DNA of 64,000 nt, from NCBI GenBank assembly GCA_026168455.1, contig CM047429.1, positions 8,025,125 to 8,089,124 of the forward strand. Direction: 5' to 3'. The DNA comes from Theocolax elegans. Taxonomy: Eukaryota; Arthropoda; Insecta; Hymenoptera; Cerocephalidae. Shown one piece after another: positions 34,096 to 46,100 of the stretch. The notes beneath the pieces were generated by a model, which saw only the letters and a list, made by a program, of their open reading frames with translations, was not told where the DNA came from and ran no database searches. Made by a program: the position numbers and the translations under genes. Every line of letters begins with the position of its first letter. The first letter of the stretch is position 1.

Positions 34096-34194
34096 CTAAG
34101 AATTGAATATTTTCATTAAAATTTCAATATAAGTAAGAATATATTAAAATATGTAAAATAAAATAAAAATAAATGTATAATAATATTAAATTAC

Positions 34195-34424
34195 CTTCTT
34201 CTAAAGTGGTTCGCCTAGAGATAATTTCATATTTACACAGTAATTTTCTATAATTTAAATATTTTTCGTACAAAATCCCTCCTGCCGCAATTTGTTTTGA
34301 AGCTTTCGTCCCTTTTTGATGAGGAAAATCAAATAACTTCTCAGTTTCTTCTGGAGATCTTTTATCTGTTGCAAATATGGTGCCCAATTCCTTTGAGAGC
34401 TCTATAAATCTGCCTTGATTTATA
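34195..34424 (-). CDS. SAM-family gene, exon 4
   Basis: Acceptor TTTACAG, donor GTAATTT. It encodes NQGRFIELSKELGTIFATDK, then ASKQIAAGGILYEKYLNYRK, ending TTLEE. The G-K/G-x-L-x-x-K-Y-x-N-x-R core is the most recognisable part of the family's middle domain. The phase joins exon 3 (CG|T) and exon 5 without a stop. Confidence 0.65.
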
Positions 34425-34546
34425 CTGTAAACATAATATATAGTTATAAAATTAAAATAATACTTAAAATGTAGATTACAGAAATAATAATTATCACTTA
34501 TAACTATATATTTAAAATATCGTATTTTTTATGTACAAATTGTTAC

Positions 34547-34697
34547 CGATATTTTTTTGAAAAATCCAATTCATAATTTATAACAACATCGCTTATTGAA
34601 CGTGTATCAATTCTTGCCTCCAATTTGAATTCTTGTAATAAAAATTTTCCCTTTGTTGTGTTATTTAATAATTCATTAATGGACAATTGTACTGCAT
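34547..34697 (-). CDS. SAM-family gene, exon 3
   Basis: Acceptor AACAG, donor GTAACA. It encodes AVQLSINELLNNTTKGKFLL, then a D-T-R-S-I-S-D-V-V-I-N-Y-E-L block. It starts in phase 1, the phase left by exon 2 about 21 kb away. The same motif order (L-x-x-x-x-x-G-K-x-x-L, R-x-x-x-D-x-x-I) appears in the decayed copy at 58.1 kb. Confidence 0.6.
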
Positions 34698-34795
34698 CTG
34701 TTATTGTAGTAATAATAAAAATTATAAAAATTAAATGAAATAATAATTACAGATCAGTTTATTACCATATTAGAATAAATTAAAAAAAAAAACAT

Positions 34796-35816
34796 TGTAA
34801 CGGAGTGAATCTTCGCCGGGGTCTTGCTCAGATTCCAGGATTCGGTCAGGAAGGAAATTGAAATAACTATACCGCAATTTAATTGTAAAAGACTAACTAT
34901 ATATATATTTGTAAAGCTAAGTTGTGTACAATAGAAAATAAATGGAATCGCCGTTTCCCCTGCTGACTGGGATGCGAACTTAGTTAATCTAGAATCAAAT
35001 AAATAAGCAATACTTATTACTACGCGACTTACAATCTTTACAATGCTACCTTATAACTAGTTTCCTAAACGGACGCAACTAACGGTTATCGTGTGGGTTC
35101 ACACGGGAATACGGTTCGAGATAATCCACGTGTGCTCGCGAGGATACGGTCGGGATAACCCACGTGTGCTCACGAGGGTACGGTCGGGATAATCGACGTG
35201 TGCTCACGAAGATACGGTCGGGATAATCCACGTGTGCTCACGAGGATACGGTCGGGATAATCTACGTGTGCTCACGAAGATACGGTCGGGATAATCTACG
35301 TGTACTCACGAAGATACGGTCGGGATAATCCACGTGTGCTCACGAGGATACGGCCGGGATAATCTAGGTGTGCTCACGAAGATACGGTCGTGATAACCCA
35401 CGTGTGCTCACGAGGGTACGGTCGGGAAGCGGTTACGGTACGGTAGGTTTAGTTTACGGACGTGTGCTCACGTTCGCATCTACGGGCGCCTGCACCAGGT
35501 ACAAGATTCAGTCTGGCCGTGTGCTCACGACCAGCTTCCTCCGGCTCCCTAATTCAGACTGGTTCCAGCGGTTCTCGGCGCGCCTTATATAACCGATCTG
35601 CGCGAGCGCGCATGCGCAGAACGCGGTTGCCCCACTCCGAACGAGGTCAATGAACTGGCCAATAAACGCAGTAGTGGGGGGCGGTCAATGCCCCTTGGCT
35701 ATTTATATCGCGGTCGTTGAACTCGCGTTTTACGACGAGGGTTAGTCGCGAAGCTATCTTAATATACTACAAGTCTTAAAACTAATGAGTAGTTATACTT
35801 ATTACTTTAATAATTA
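34796..35816 (+). mobile_element. LTR copy A with E-box minisatellite
   Basis: Starts TGTAACGG. It contains the minisatellite at 35110-35430, then a TATATAA box at 35586 and AATAAA at 35661 followed by a GT-rich stretch, an order that supports plus orientation. It matches 51735-52931 over about 900 bp at roughly 95% by eye. No gag or pol adjoins, so it is probably a solo LTR. The 3' boundary is taken from where the two copies diverge; a terminal CA is not clear. Confidence 0.65.
35110..35430. repeat. minisatellite, about 9-10 units of 33-34 bp
   Basis: Unit core CACGTGTGCTCACGA then GATACGGTCGGGATAAT. Most units start with the palindromic E-box CACGTG or a one-base variant. Confidence 0.9.
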
Positions 35817-36261
35817 CTAGCCAAAATGCTCGCTTCGCTCGCAGTTAAATAATATTGTTAACATAATAATTGTTTACCATCAAATTACATGTACTGTAAT
35901 ATTCAAAAAATTACTTTTTAAAAACTATTTAGTAAAATAATTTATAGTACTAGTAATTAAATAAATATTACAATTATCTAATTAGTTGGGATAAATCCGT
36001 AATAATTAATAGAAGAATGATCATTTTTACTATTTATATCATTAACAATTTTTGTTATTCCCAATAATTAATTCTAATATTATTATTTACATTAATACCT
36101 GATAAACTTTATATAATTCATAATAGATCGATTCATATTAATAAATTATTAATTATAACATTCGAATTAGAATTTAAAATACCACATGTACTAGGGTGAC
36201 AAATATTAGAAGTTCAAATAGAAATAACGATTTGTTTTTACAATTTTTGATATATTGTTTA

Positions 36262-36305
<44 letters not shown>

Positions 36306-36699
36306 CATTAAAAAATCTCACTGGAGATCTCAGATCATATCCCAGGTAAGATGTCATCACAAATACTCATTTCAGCAATCTTTTGTTCATTACACGTTTC
36401 AAACCTTCATATGTCGATTGATAACTGATTTAAGTGGGTATCATACTCAATTACAAATACAAATTTCGCACCAAAAAATAGCAGACGAAAAAACAACTAA
36501 TTTACTTATAACAATTGAAAAAACAAATTTACGCAAAAACAGGAGTTAGTTGCCCTCCGTTATGTAATTATCTATCATTTTACAAAGCTTCAAGTTATTA
36601 TAACAACATGTCGCCGAGAAAACCATGAAAAATGCAATATTCTTATAATTTCTTGTATGAAAAATAAAATTCATCTGTTCAGACATTTTCGAAATTTCA
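35817..36699. other. AT-rich; (TA)n at 36263-36302; no gene
   Basis: TGCTCGCTTCGCTCGC at 35827 is a small GC hairpin at the LTR edge. The rest is AT-rich with a pure TA run. The 117-codon plus frame 36196-36549 spans the TA run and is not convincing. Confidence 0.45.
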
Positions 36700-36762
36700 A
36701 TGAAAACAGCTTCAGCCCGGATTTGAACCGGGACTAGCTCTTACTCTCGCACTTTATTACTC
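36700..36762 (-). repeat. tRNA-derived SINE-like fragment
   Basis: The minus strand contains GTCCCGGTTCAAATCCGGGC, a B-box T arm with a 5-bp stem. No 5' tRNA half is recognisable. Confidence 0.4.
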
Positions 36763-36954
36763 TGACTTTCGTTTTCTCTCTCTGTCTCATTCTCTCTATC
36801 TCTCATTCTCTCTATCTTTCTCTATATCTCTCATTCTCCCTCGCCCTGTACCTCTCGTTCTCTGTCACTCTCTCTCTATCTCTCATTCTCGCTATCTCTT
36901 ATTCTCTCTATCTCTCAATTTTGCTATCTCTCATTCTCTTTATCTCTCTCTCTA
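36763..36954 (+). repeat. (TC)n-rich simple repeat
   Basis: TCTC/CATTCTCTCTATC units fill this stretch, directly upstream of a 5'-truncated LINE. Confidence 0.9.
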
Positions 36955-37950
36955 TGTGTGCGTTTTATTTATCGTTTGAAGAAGGATACCAAACTCGATG
37001 CGTTTTATAGTAAATTAAGTTGGTTATTTGATAGAAGACGGTTTTTGATGGAAGACGGAAGGTTGTTGATAGAAGACGTAAATATTTTTTCTAAAACTCT
37101 CTTTCTCTTCGCACTAGTGCGCAAAATAAACTTTTACTGCAATAGTGCTCAAAATTATCAGAGACAAAGTGATTTCAACTCCGTACCACCTTTTCACCCC
37201 CGCTTTGCACGGGCGCAAACATCGGTTCGGGGTGAAATAATTTTTTCTCTTATAATTGTGAGTACTGCTGCAGGAAAATTTTATTTTACCCACTGTTGCA
37301 GCAATGTACTATCTCGCTCGCTCAAATGTCAGCACAAAATGAAATCTGCGCAATTCGTTAGGAAAAATAGTATACGATACAGGTGCGCATAGGTGATTCC
37401 CACACGAGTCGGATTTGCCGCTCGAGCGAAGCGAGGGTATGTATATGGTACGTAATGCACTATTTAGGTCTGTTAACGTACCAGATCTTAACTAATAGAA
37501 GACCAGATTATTTGTTTGAGTTACTTCCACCTCCCAGTTGCGATGTCAGACGTTCGAACCGACTGCAATACTCGTGCTTTCAGGGTCCTCAGGCCCATAC
37601 TAGTACATATCAGAGGTCTTTCACCATTCAAGCGATGGACTTTTGGGATTCATTACCATCTGCGGTAAGACTTAGCTCGACCGTTCTAATTTTTAAGAGA
37701 CGTCTATATGATTATCTCAGCAATGATGATGGCGAAAATCGATATTAGAAATTAAGATTAAATTGTATTTTTACATTAGTAATTCTGAACACTTGTTCAT
37801 GTTTTATACTTATGTTTTTATTGGTTATTATTTTTAAATAGCGAATTGTTGTTATTATTTTATTTATAAAATATTGTAAAATTGTTTTTTCCTTGCCTTA
37901 AAGTTAATCAATTTCCTAGGCATTAATAAATACTTTTTCAATCAATCAAT
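36955..37950 (+). pseudogene. LINE fragment 1 (CR1/Jockey-like RT 3' end), interrupted
   Basis: 36955-37020 encodes CVRFIYRLKKDTKLDAFYSK, matching VCVRFIFRLKKDARLDHFYK of LINE fragment 2. About 380 bp of unrelated sequence follows (about 37066-37445). Coding resumes at LGLLTYQILTNRRPDYLFEL and continues to AMDFWDSLPSAVRLSS, ending at 37748. The 3' end is AATAAATAC-TTTTTCAATCAATCAATC, then TC repeat. It lies in the same orientation as the other two LINEs. Confidence 0.8.
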
Positions 37951-38218
37951 CTCTCTCTATCTCTCATTATCTCTCTCTCATTTTCTCTCCCACATTCTCT
38001 CTCGCTCCATCATACAGACTCTCATTCTTACTCATTCTCACTATCGCACTCCCTCACTCTCCCTCATTCTTACTCGCTCTCTCTCATTCTCTCCCACTCT
38101 CTACCTCTCATTCTCTCTCTCTCTCTCTACCTCTCAATCTTTCTCTCACTCTCTCTCTCTATTTCTGTCTCTGTCTCTCTCTTTCTCTCTCTCTCTCTTT
38201 CTTTCTCTCTCTTTCTTT

Positions 38219-38266
<48 letters not shown>

Positions 38267-38324
38267 TTATCTCTCTTTCACTAACTCTCTATCTCATTCT
38301 CTCTCTCCCTCTCTATCTTCCTAT

Positions 38325-38398
<74 letters not shown>

Positions 38399-38412
38399 TT
38401 CTATTTTTCTAT

Positions 38413-38472
<60 letters not shown>

Positions 38473-38718
38473 ATCTCATTCTCTCTCTCTCTCTCTATCT
38501 CTATGTCTCATTCTCTCTCTTTATCTATGTCATTCTCTCCCTCACTCTCTCTGTCTCCCTAACTCTCCCTCTCTCTCCCTCACTCTCCCTCTCTCTTCCT
38601 CACACTCCCTCATTCTTACTCACTCTTTCCCTCTCATAGTCCCTCATTATTACTCACTTTCACACTCGCACTCCCTCGCTCTCCCTCAATCTTACTCGCT
38701 CCTACTCTCGCACTCTAT

Positions 38719-38759
<41 letters not shown>

Positions 38760-39016
38760 ATTCTCGCTCTCGCTCTCTATCTCCCATTCACTCTTTCTTA
38801 TTTTCTCTCTCGTTCTCTCTATCTTTCATTCACTCTCTCTTTTATTTTCTCTCTTTCTCTCTATATTTCATTCACTTTCTCTTATTCTCTCTCTTTCTCT
38901 TTATCTTTCATTCTCTCTCTTATTCTCTCTCTCTTTCTCTCTATCTTTCATTCTCTCTCTTATTCTCTCTCTCTTTCTCTCTATCTTTCATTCACTCTCT
39001 CTTATTCTCTCTCTCT
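37951..39016 (+). repeat. 1.07-kb (TC)n-rich simple repeat
   Basis: Almost pure pyrimidine on the plus strand, built of TC, TTTC, CATTCTC and CCCTC variants. No coding content. Confidence 0.95.
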
Positions 39017-40352
39017 GAGTTCTTTGAAACTACGCCAGGTGTTCCCCAGGGTTCAACACCTGGGCCAGTTATCTTTCTCATTTTTATAAATTCAATCATG
39101 AGCCGACTGTTATACACCAAGGGGATGTTGTTTGCGGATGATCTACAAGTGTACATACATTGTAGTCCATATGAGTGTAATGCTGCTATCGAGAAACTTT
39201 CTAGTGATGGCTCTAGAATATTAAATTGGGGTCATGAACATAAACTTGAAATAAATTTTAGCAAAACAAAGGCAATCCTGATTGGGTCAACTCAGCAGTT
39301 TCGATTTATAAATAGAGATTGCTTGGCACCTGTTTTAATAGATGGTAAGCAGATCGATTTGGTTAAGTCAATAAGGAATTTTGGAGTAGTGATAAATGAA
39401 AACTTGCAATGAAACTCACATATTTCGGGTATAGTCTCAAGAGTTCATGGTGTACTTTATAAGTTGCGTAACCGTGGTAGTTCTGTATCAGTCACTATGA
39501 AGAAGAAATTAGTCGCAGCCCTTGTAATGCCATACTTTGATTACGCATGCCTTGTGTATTGTGATATTCCCGAGTATTTGAATACAAAACTTCAGCGTCT
39601 ATTGAATGTATGCGTGCGATTTATTTTTCGTCTAAAGAAGGATGCGAGATTGGATCATTTCTATAAAAAATTAAATTGGTTGTCAGTGAGCAAACGTCGT
39701 CTATATTTTATGGGTGTACTTACCTATCAGGTATTAACGACTAAAAAACCGGATTATTTGTATGCGTTATTCCCTGCCCCGAATCCTGACATACGGCGCT
39801 CAGAACGAAATTGCCAATCTTCCTTCGGTAGACAAATTATTTCTACGAATATATATAAAAATTCCTTCGCTATACAGGCCATGGATCTATTAGATAGTTT
39901 ACCATCTGATTTAAAACTAAGTACGAGTGTGTGTTTGTTTAAAAGTAGATTATATAAGTATTTAATGGAACTATCCCAGTAATCATTTTGCTTTTTCATT
40001 TTTATATACAAGTTATTTAGTGGAAGATTTTACCCAAATTTGTTGAGAATGCGTCGAAATTATGTTATACAATATGTTGGACTGATTTTATTTACTTATT
40101 GTGTTTTTATAAGGTTTTATAAGTTTATTAAGAGCGTTTTATAGTTTATATTATTATATTTTTATACTTTTGTGCATGGTATATTTTTTATATTTTCATA
40201 TATTGTTTATATATTTATTTATATTGATATGCGGAGATAGTTGGCTCTCATGCATTAAGCTTGTACAAGTTATTTTTATATTATGTATTTTTACTGTTTT
40301 TGCCTTACGGTGGTTTTTCCTCCTAGGCATAATAAATGCTTTCAAATCAAAT
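39017..40352 (+). pseudogene. LINE fragment 2 (CR1/Jockey-like), 5'-truncated
   Basis: It starts within RT motif B (GVPQGSTPGPVIFLIFIN). It contains the catalytic GMLFADDLQVYIH and a complete RT thumb and C-terminus (MPYFDYACLVY, RLLNVCVRFIFRLKKD, AMDLLDSLPSDLKLS), ending with TAA at 39982. A single nonsense codon (TGA, 39410-39412) replaces the Trp seen at the equivalent place in LINE 3. The 3' UTR ends AATAAATGC-TTTCAAATCAAATC and runs into TC repeat. Confidence 0.85.
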
Positions 40353-40464
40353 CTCTTTCTCTCTATCGTTCATTCACTCTCTCTTATTCTCTCTCTTTCT
40401 CTCTATCTTTCATTCACTCTCTCTTATTCTCTCTCTTTCTCTCTATCTTTCATTCACTCTCTCT

Positions 40465-40538
<74 letters not shown>

Positions 40539-40660
40539 CTTTCACTATCTCTCATTCTCTCTCATATTCTCTCTCTCTCTCTCTCTCATTCTCTCTCTCT
40601 ATCTGTCTCCCTATCTCTTCCTCTCACTGTCTCTCTCGCTCTGTCTCATTCTCTCTCACG
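40353..40660 (+). repeat. (TC)n-rich simple repeat
   Basis: Pyrimidine-rich; the Ser/Leu frames over it are artefacts. Confidence 0.95.
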
Positions 40661-40940
40661 CCAAGATGATGTTTGTCGGACGGACGGACATTATAATTTA
40701 TCGTTTTCTTTTTTTTCATATCTACATTATATTAAAGTTATCTTTTTGAGCGATTTTGTGAAAACTTCCCAATTCTTGAGGAAAAATACTTACAACATAT
40801 ATATTAAATGATAAATATGTGTTACATAAGTTAATGCTTCATATTACTGACAAAAAAATTATTATTATAATTACTAAGTGATATTAAAAAAAACGATAAA
40901 TTATAATGTCCGTCCGTCCGACAAACATCATCTTGGCGTG
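40661..40940. repeat. inverted-repeat module inside the TC/GA tract
   Basis: CGCCAAGATGATGTTTGTCG (40661) is repeated inverted at 40920-40940 with the GGAC units and AATTTATCG. Between them is a loop of about 180 bp. A third copy of the arm is at 46967, where the loop runs in the opposite direction. Confidence 0.8.
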
Positions 40941-41146
40941 AGAGAGAATGAGACAGAACCAGAGAGACAGTGAGAGGAAGAGATAGGGAAACAGATAGAG
41001 AGAGAGAGAGAGAGAGAGAATGAGAGAGAGAGAATGAGATATAGAGAGAGAGAATGAAAGATAGAGAGAAAGAGAGAGAGAATAAGAGAGAGAGAATGAA
41101 AGATAGAGAGAAGGAAAGAGAGAATAAGGGAGAGTGAATGAAAGAT

Positions 41147-41177
<31 letters not shown>

Positions 41178-41528
41178 ATAAGAAAGAGTGAATGGGAGAT
41201 AGAGAGCGAGAGCGAGAATGAGAGAAAGAGTGATAGTGTGCGAGAGTGGGAGCGAGTAAGATTGATGGAGAGCGAGGAAGTGCGAGAGCGTGAGTAATAA
41301 TGAGGGACTGTGAGAGGGAGAGAGTGAGTAAGAATGAGGGAGTGTGAGGAAGAGAGAGGGAGTGTGAGGAAGAGAGAGGGAGAGTGAGGGAGAGAGAGGG
41401 AGAGTTAGGGAGATAGAGAGAGAGTGAGAGAGAGAGATAGAGAATGGGTAAGAGATTGAGACGGAGAGAATGAGATAGATAAAGAGAGAGAATGAGAGAT
41501 AAAGAGATAGAGAGATAGACAGAGAGAC
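40941..41528 (-). repeat. (GA)n-rich tract, inverse of the TC region
   Basis: Purine-rich on plus; it is the mirror of the TC tract at 40353-40660 and earlier, around the module at 40661-40940. Confidence 0.95.
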
Positions 41529-41550
41529 TCTCTCTCTATCTCTCATTCTA

Positions 41551-41637
<87 letters not shown>
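41529..41637 (+). repeat. (TC)n tract upstream of LINE 3
   Basis: The strand asymmetry flips abruptly from GA to TC at 41528/41529; almost pure (TC)n up to the LINE start. Confidence 0.95.
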
Positions 41638-41640
<3 letters not shown>

Positions 41641-41983
41641 GGGTATACGGACGTTCTCAAAATCAGCTCATACTTGTTTCGTGTTACTCGTATTCACGTT
41701 TACTTCTACAAATTTTCAGCCAGGAGGAGGGGTTCCCTGGAGTGGCGGATTTAATCTGATATATTACCAGGTATTTTTTATCGCCCGGGAATCCTTATTT
41801 TCTCCACCAAAAAGTTGGCCACTCGAAGAGGTTAGGTTGCCTTTTCGCACAAATTGGCGGTTCAGCGGCGGCGATTTCGCGCAGGAGATCAGCGCCTCTA
41901 CTGGCTCTCACCTGTATTAAGGGGTCGGCCGCGATTACCTCTCCCTCAACTCTCAAGGCTCTTTTCAACTCTGTCTTGGAAGG

Positions 41984-43177
41984 ATGCAGCCAGCTACGCG
42001 CACCACCTGTTTCGTCTGCGGTAGAAGAATTATTAAAAAAGATCACGCGGAGGTATGTCCGGGATGTGGGAATCTCATCCACACAAACTGTTTTATTGTT
42101 CTACCCGACTCGAGCGAACCGCGCTGTTGCCGACTCGCGAAGAAACCTGCTCTGTCCGTGTCGCATGAGGGGGCAGCACTTCCCGGGACGGTTTCTCCCG
42201 ATGCTGAGCTCGCGCCAAGCGCCGCGCACACGACTACGACCCCCACCACGGGGACGGCCAAACGCTTAGCCTCGCCCACTTCGCCGCCGTGTGCGCAGGT
42301 TGCTAAGCAACCTCGCGGCGCCGCGCCCACTGACAGCTGCTCCAGCCTACCCGCGCAACCGACTGGTGCCGTCGACATGGCCGCTCTTTTCTCGGACTTC
42401 GCGAGCCGGTTAGAGGCGAATCTTGAGCGCACGGTCTCACGCATCGAGTCTTCGGTACAGGGATTGACCAGCGAGATCCGAGACCTCAACTCGCGGGTTT
42501 TTCAATTAGAGGCGGCGACCGAAGAGAAATTCTCCCGCGTCTCGGACCGTCTGGGAGCGTTGGAAGCGGCGAATGAGTCAATCCGGAGCTTGATTGGGGA
42601 CATGCGTAGCAACAATTCGATTTCAGCGACACCGGCAATTTCATCCTCGTCGGACACCTGTGAACTCTTATTGGTTGGTGTCCCTGTAGATTCGGCTTCT
42701 TCGGACGGAGAGGTGGTGGACAAAGTCCTTAATGCCATTAACCTCCCTCGCGTATGCTCGCAAGTAGTCGATATTCGTCCCTGGCTTGTCCGGAACAGGC
42801 CAGGAAGTCAAGATCCGGGACCAACGACATCGACAGCTCGTACTCCCAGTTCTAAGAGTATTGTTTTCCGGGTTTCCTCCCCATCAACCAGGGACTTAGT
42901 CCTCGAAAGGGCGCGCCTTCTCAAAGGTTTAACCACCGATTCGCTCTTTGGTTCGGGGGGGAGCTCGTCAATTTTTATCCGTGCACTGTGGCCCAAGGAG
43001 CTGCACACTCTATTTAGTCGGGCATTGCGTCGTTCCGTGGTCCTAGGCTTTGCGAGACCTATTGTAAAGGACTACACGGTTTTTATGCGCAGAGTTAAGG
43101 GAGGGCAGCTTATCCCAATTTATTCAGAAGCAGATTTAAATGAAATTACGGTAAATAATTTTTCTCCTCCGAAATGA
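41984..43177 (+). CDS. LINE ORF1 protein with PHD/zinc-finger-like N-terminus
   Basis: An intact 397-codon frame. Residues 8-50 contain CFVCGRRIIKKDHAEVCPGC, then H-T-N-C and later C-C, a PHD/RING-like Cys-His arrangement seen in CR1-group ORF1 proteins. A Pro/Ala/Thr-rich linker follows. Residues about 135-215 form a coiled coil (LEANLERTVSRIESSVQGL). The C-terminal half (from CELLLVGVPVD to PIYSEADLNEI) looks like the RNA-binding fold of LINE ORF1 proteins. It would bind LINE RNA and form RNP particles. It ends at 43177, just upstream of the ORF2 frame. Intactness suggests relatively recent activity. Confidence 0.8.
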   Translation: MQPATRTTCFVCGRRIIKKDHAEVCPGCGNLIHTNCFIVLPDSSEPRCCRLAKKPALSVSHEGAALPGTVSPDAELAPSAAHTTTTPTTGTAKRLASPTSPPCAQVAKQPRGAAPTDSCSSLPAQPTGAVDMAALFSDFASRLEANLERTVSRIESSVQGLTSEIRDLNSRVFQLEAATEEKFSRVSDRLGALEAANESIRSLIGDMRSNNSISATPAISSSSDTCELLLVGVPVDSASSDGEVVDKVLNAINLPRVCSQVVDIRPWLVRNRPGSQDPGPTTSTARTPSSKSIVFRVSSPSTRDLVLERARLLKGLTTDSLFGSGGSSSIFIRALWPKELHTLFSRALRRSVVLGFARPIVKDYTVFMRRVKGGQLIPIYSEADLNEITVNNFSPPK

Positions 43178-46100
43178 AGGTTACGGCCAGACATCACTAC
43201 ATTCCCACAATTCCTTCTCCATTTTTCATGTTAATATAAATCGTTTGAAAACTCATTTTGCATCCATTGAATCATTAGTTCTTCCATCAAATCATGATAT
43301 CATTGCCTTATCTGAAACCTTTCTCACGGAACATGATTCCTCCAACATGTTGGGCCTTCCTGACTACACCTTGCACAGACTTGATCGGGCTGGTAAGGAG
43401 GGGGGAGGGGTGGCGGCTTATTTCAGAAATAATCTTGATGTTAGGCTTTTGGCCCACTCCGACCCCGTCTTTTCCAACACTCGTATTGTACACGTCGTCA
43501 GCTTCTCATCCTTCATCGACGTCGTCTGGCCGTTCCCCTCCTTATTATTTGTCTTTGCAGGATACGCAAATATCATCATCTTCATCTTTTACTCCCATCA
43601 GCATTCTACTTTCAAACCTCGTCACAGTCATTTTTCATACTTTTGATTCTCTCGCTCCCGCTAAGCTCATCACCATTAAAAACGTCAACAAATCCTGTTT
43701 TACGCCACTCATTAAACAAAGAATTAAGTCTCGCAATATGGCGTTTAAGAGATTCTTGACCACTGGCCTGAGCTCGGACTATCAATACTACAAGGAACTG
43801 CGTAATCTTGTCAGAAATAACATAGATTCCAGTAAATTTCTGCATTTTAACCCATTAACGCCGAAATGACCAACATTTTTTTTCTTTTTCCATAGTCATT
43901 ATTTAATATTTAAATCATGCGCTACCATAGTACTGATTTTTTTCGTTATAGTTTTGGATGTGTTCTTTCGAATGCCGTCGGTAAAATTGACTTAACCCTT
44001 ATTTGAAAAAAGTTATGATTTTTTTAATTAAAAAAAATACAAAAAATTTGTCGCTATTTTTTGATAATTAATTTTTTTTTCATATTATAAAATGTATTTA
44101 GATCGTTCGATTCATGAACAAAAGTGCATAAAATAGTTATACTTTGACCCTATATTTTTTGTATTTTATTCTTAGATAGTCAAAAATTTTTATTTCAATG
44201 TAAAAACACTCAAAAACAGAGAAAAATGAATAAATTTGGTTATTTTTCGTGTATTTTCATTAAAAACAAAATTTTTGACTATCTGAGAATAAAATACAAA
44301 AAATATAGGGTCAAAGTATAACTATTTTATGCACTTTTGTTCATGAATCGAACGATCTAAATACATTTTATAATATGAAAAAAAATTAATTATTAAAAAA
44401 TAGTGACAAATTTTCTGTCTTTTTTTTAATTAAAAAAATCATAACTTTTTTCAAAAAAGGGTTAAGTCAATTTTACCGACGGCATTCGAAAGAACACATC
44501 CAAAACTATAACGAAAAAAATCAGTACTATGGTAGCGCATGATTTAAATATTAAATAATGACTATGGAAAAAGAAAAAAAATGTTGGTCATTTCGGCGTT
44601 AATGGGTTAATAGTAAGATAGAATCTGCTTCTAACTCGTCTGGCTTGTGGAAAGAGCTCAGGAACATGGGTCTCACGTCTAAATCATCTCAATCACCTCT
44701 CAACATTTTTTCACTTGATCAGCTCAATATCCATTATGCATCTGTTTCTTATTCACCCCTTCCTTTCTCATTTGATCAACTTCAGTCCCTCATCTCGTCA
44801 ACAAACATCCTGCCCTTGTCCTATCCGTCAATTTCATTCAACTTCGTCCCTATCACCTCACAGAAAGTACTTTCTATTATATCTAGGGCCACCTCCAAGG
44901 CTACAGGACATGACGGTATTTCGGTTCCGATGCTGAAACTCTTAGCTACACAATTGGCGCCTTGTTTGGCCGAGTTATTTAATTTATCACTCTCTACCGG
45001 AACCTTCCCTAAGCCTTGGTCCAGGTCTCTTCTTTTCCCGTTAGCAAAGTCGAACAAGGTAATCTCGCCGTCTGACACTAGGCCCATCGCAAAGCTCTGT
45101 GAAATCTCTAAAATTCTTGAAAAGATAGTTCACGAATAATTTACAGAGTACCTTAACTGCAATAATCTAATTATTGAGAGGCAAGCAGGCTTCCGCCGGG
45201 GCATAGTACTCAGACGGCTTTAATCGGGGTCCTGGATGATATTAGGAGAGCCATAGACAAGCGTAAGATCACCATTCTTGTTTTGTTCGACTTTTCAAAA
45301 GCCTTTGATTCGGTTCCACATGACTTGTTAATTCACAAATTACGCTCCCTGGGTTGCTCGGATACGGTGGTTACCTGGTTTTACCACTATCTGGTAGGTC
45401 GCTCCCAAGCGGTAGTAGATGAGCTGAGGAGGAGCTCGGCCTGGCTTGACACGTCTAGGGGGGTTCCTCAGTGCAGTGTCCTGGGTCCATTGTTATTCTC
45501 TATTTTTATAAATGATCTTCCACGTGTTTTAAGTCATTCAGACTACATGATCTTTGCAGATGACACCCAGATCTATCACTCGTTTTACCCAACCGAACTC
45601 GCTCAGGGTGTACAGAGAATTTCGGAGGATGCAAATGCGGTTAACGACTGGGCGAGGTCGAATGGACTGAATTTAAATGTGGGGAAAACGAAGGTGATGG
45701 TTTTGGGTAGTCAGGCTTATATTTCGCGCATTGACTTGGACTCTGCCCCGAGGGTTACAATAGGGAATAGTTTTCTTGAATATGAGACGGAAATCAAGTC
45801 TCTAGGCGTTTGGATTTCGCCTACCCTGGATTGGTCTCGCCAGGTCGCGTCAGTATCACAAAGGGTTCACGGAGTTCTTCACTCTTCAAGATTTTTTAAA
45901 CGAGCGCTCTCACGTCGAAACAGGAAGAGGCTGGTCGAGGCTTTAATCTTCCCGCATTTTGATTACGCATGTGCGGTTTTTCATGACCTGGATGCTACCA
46001 GGAACTTAAAGCTACAAAGGCTATTAAATGCGTGTGTCCGTTTTGTTTGGGGAGGGATTCCGTGGCGGGAGCATGTTACGCCTTACCGTCTTAAGCTGGG

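Noticed and set aside
35110..35430. Regular repeats considered as a CRISPR array
   Set aside because: The units are contiguous with no unique spacers, the host is a eukaryote, and the array lies inside an LTR.
40170..41660. Long Ser/Leu-rich and Arg/Glu-rich frames of 128-258 codons
   Set aside because: They translate TC/GA simple repeat in several frames at once; there is no codon-level signal.
41984..43177. LINE ORF1 as a host PHD-finger gene
   Set aside because: It is followed at once by LINE ORF2 and bordered by a LINE-like 5' UTR, and the coiled coil plus RNA-binding layout is typical of LINE ORF1.
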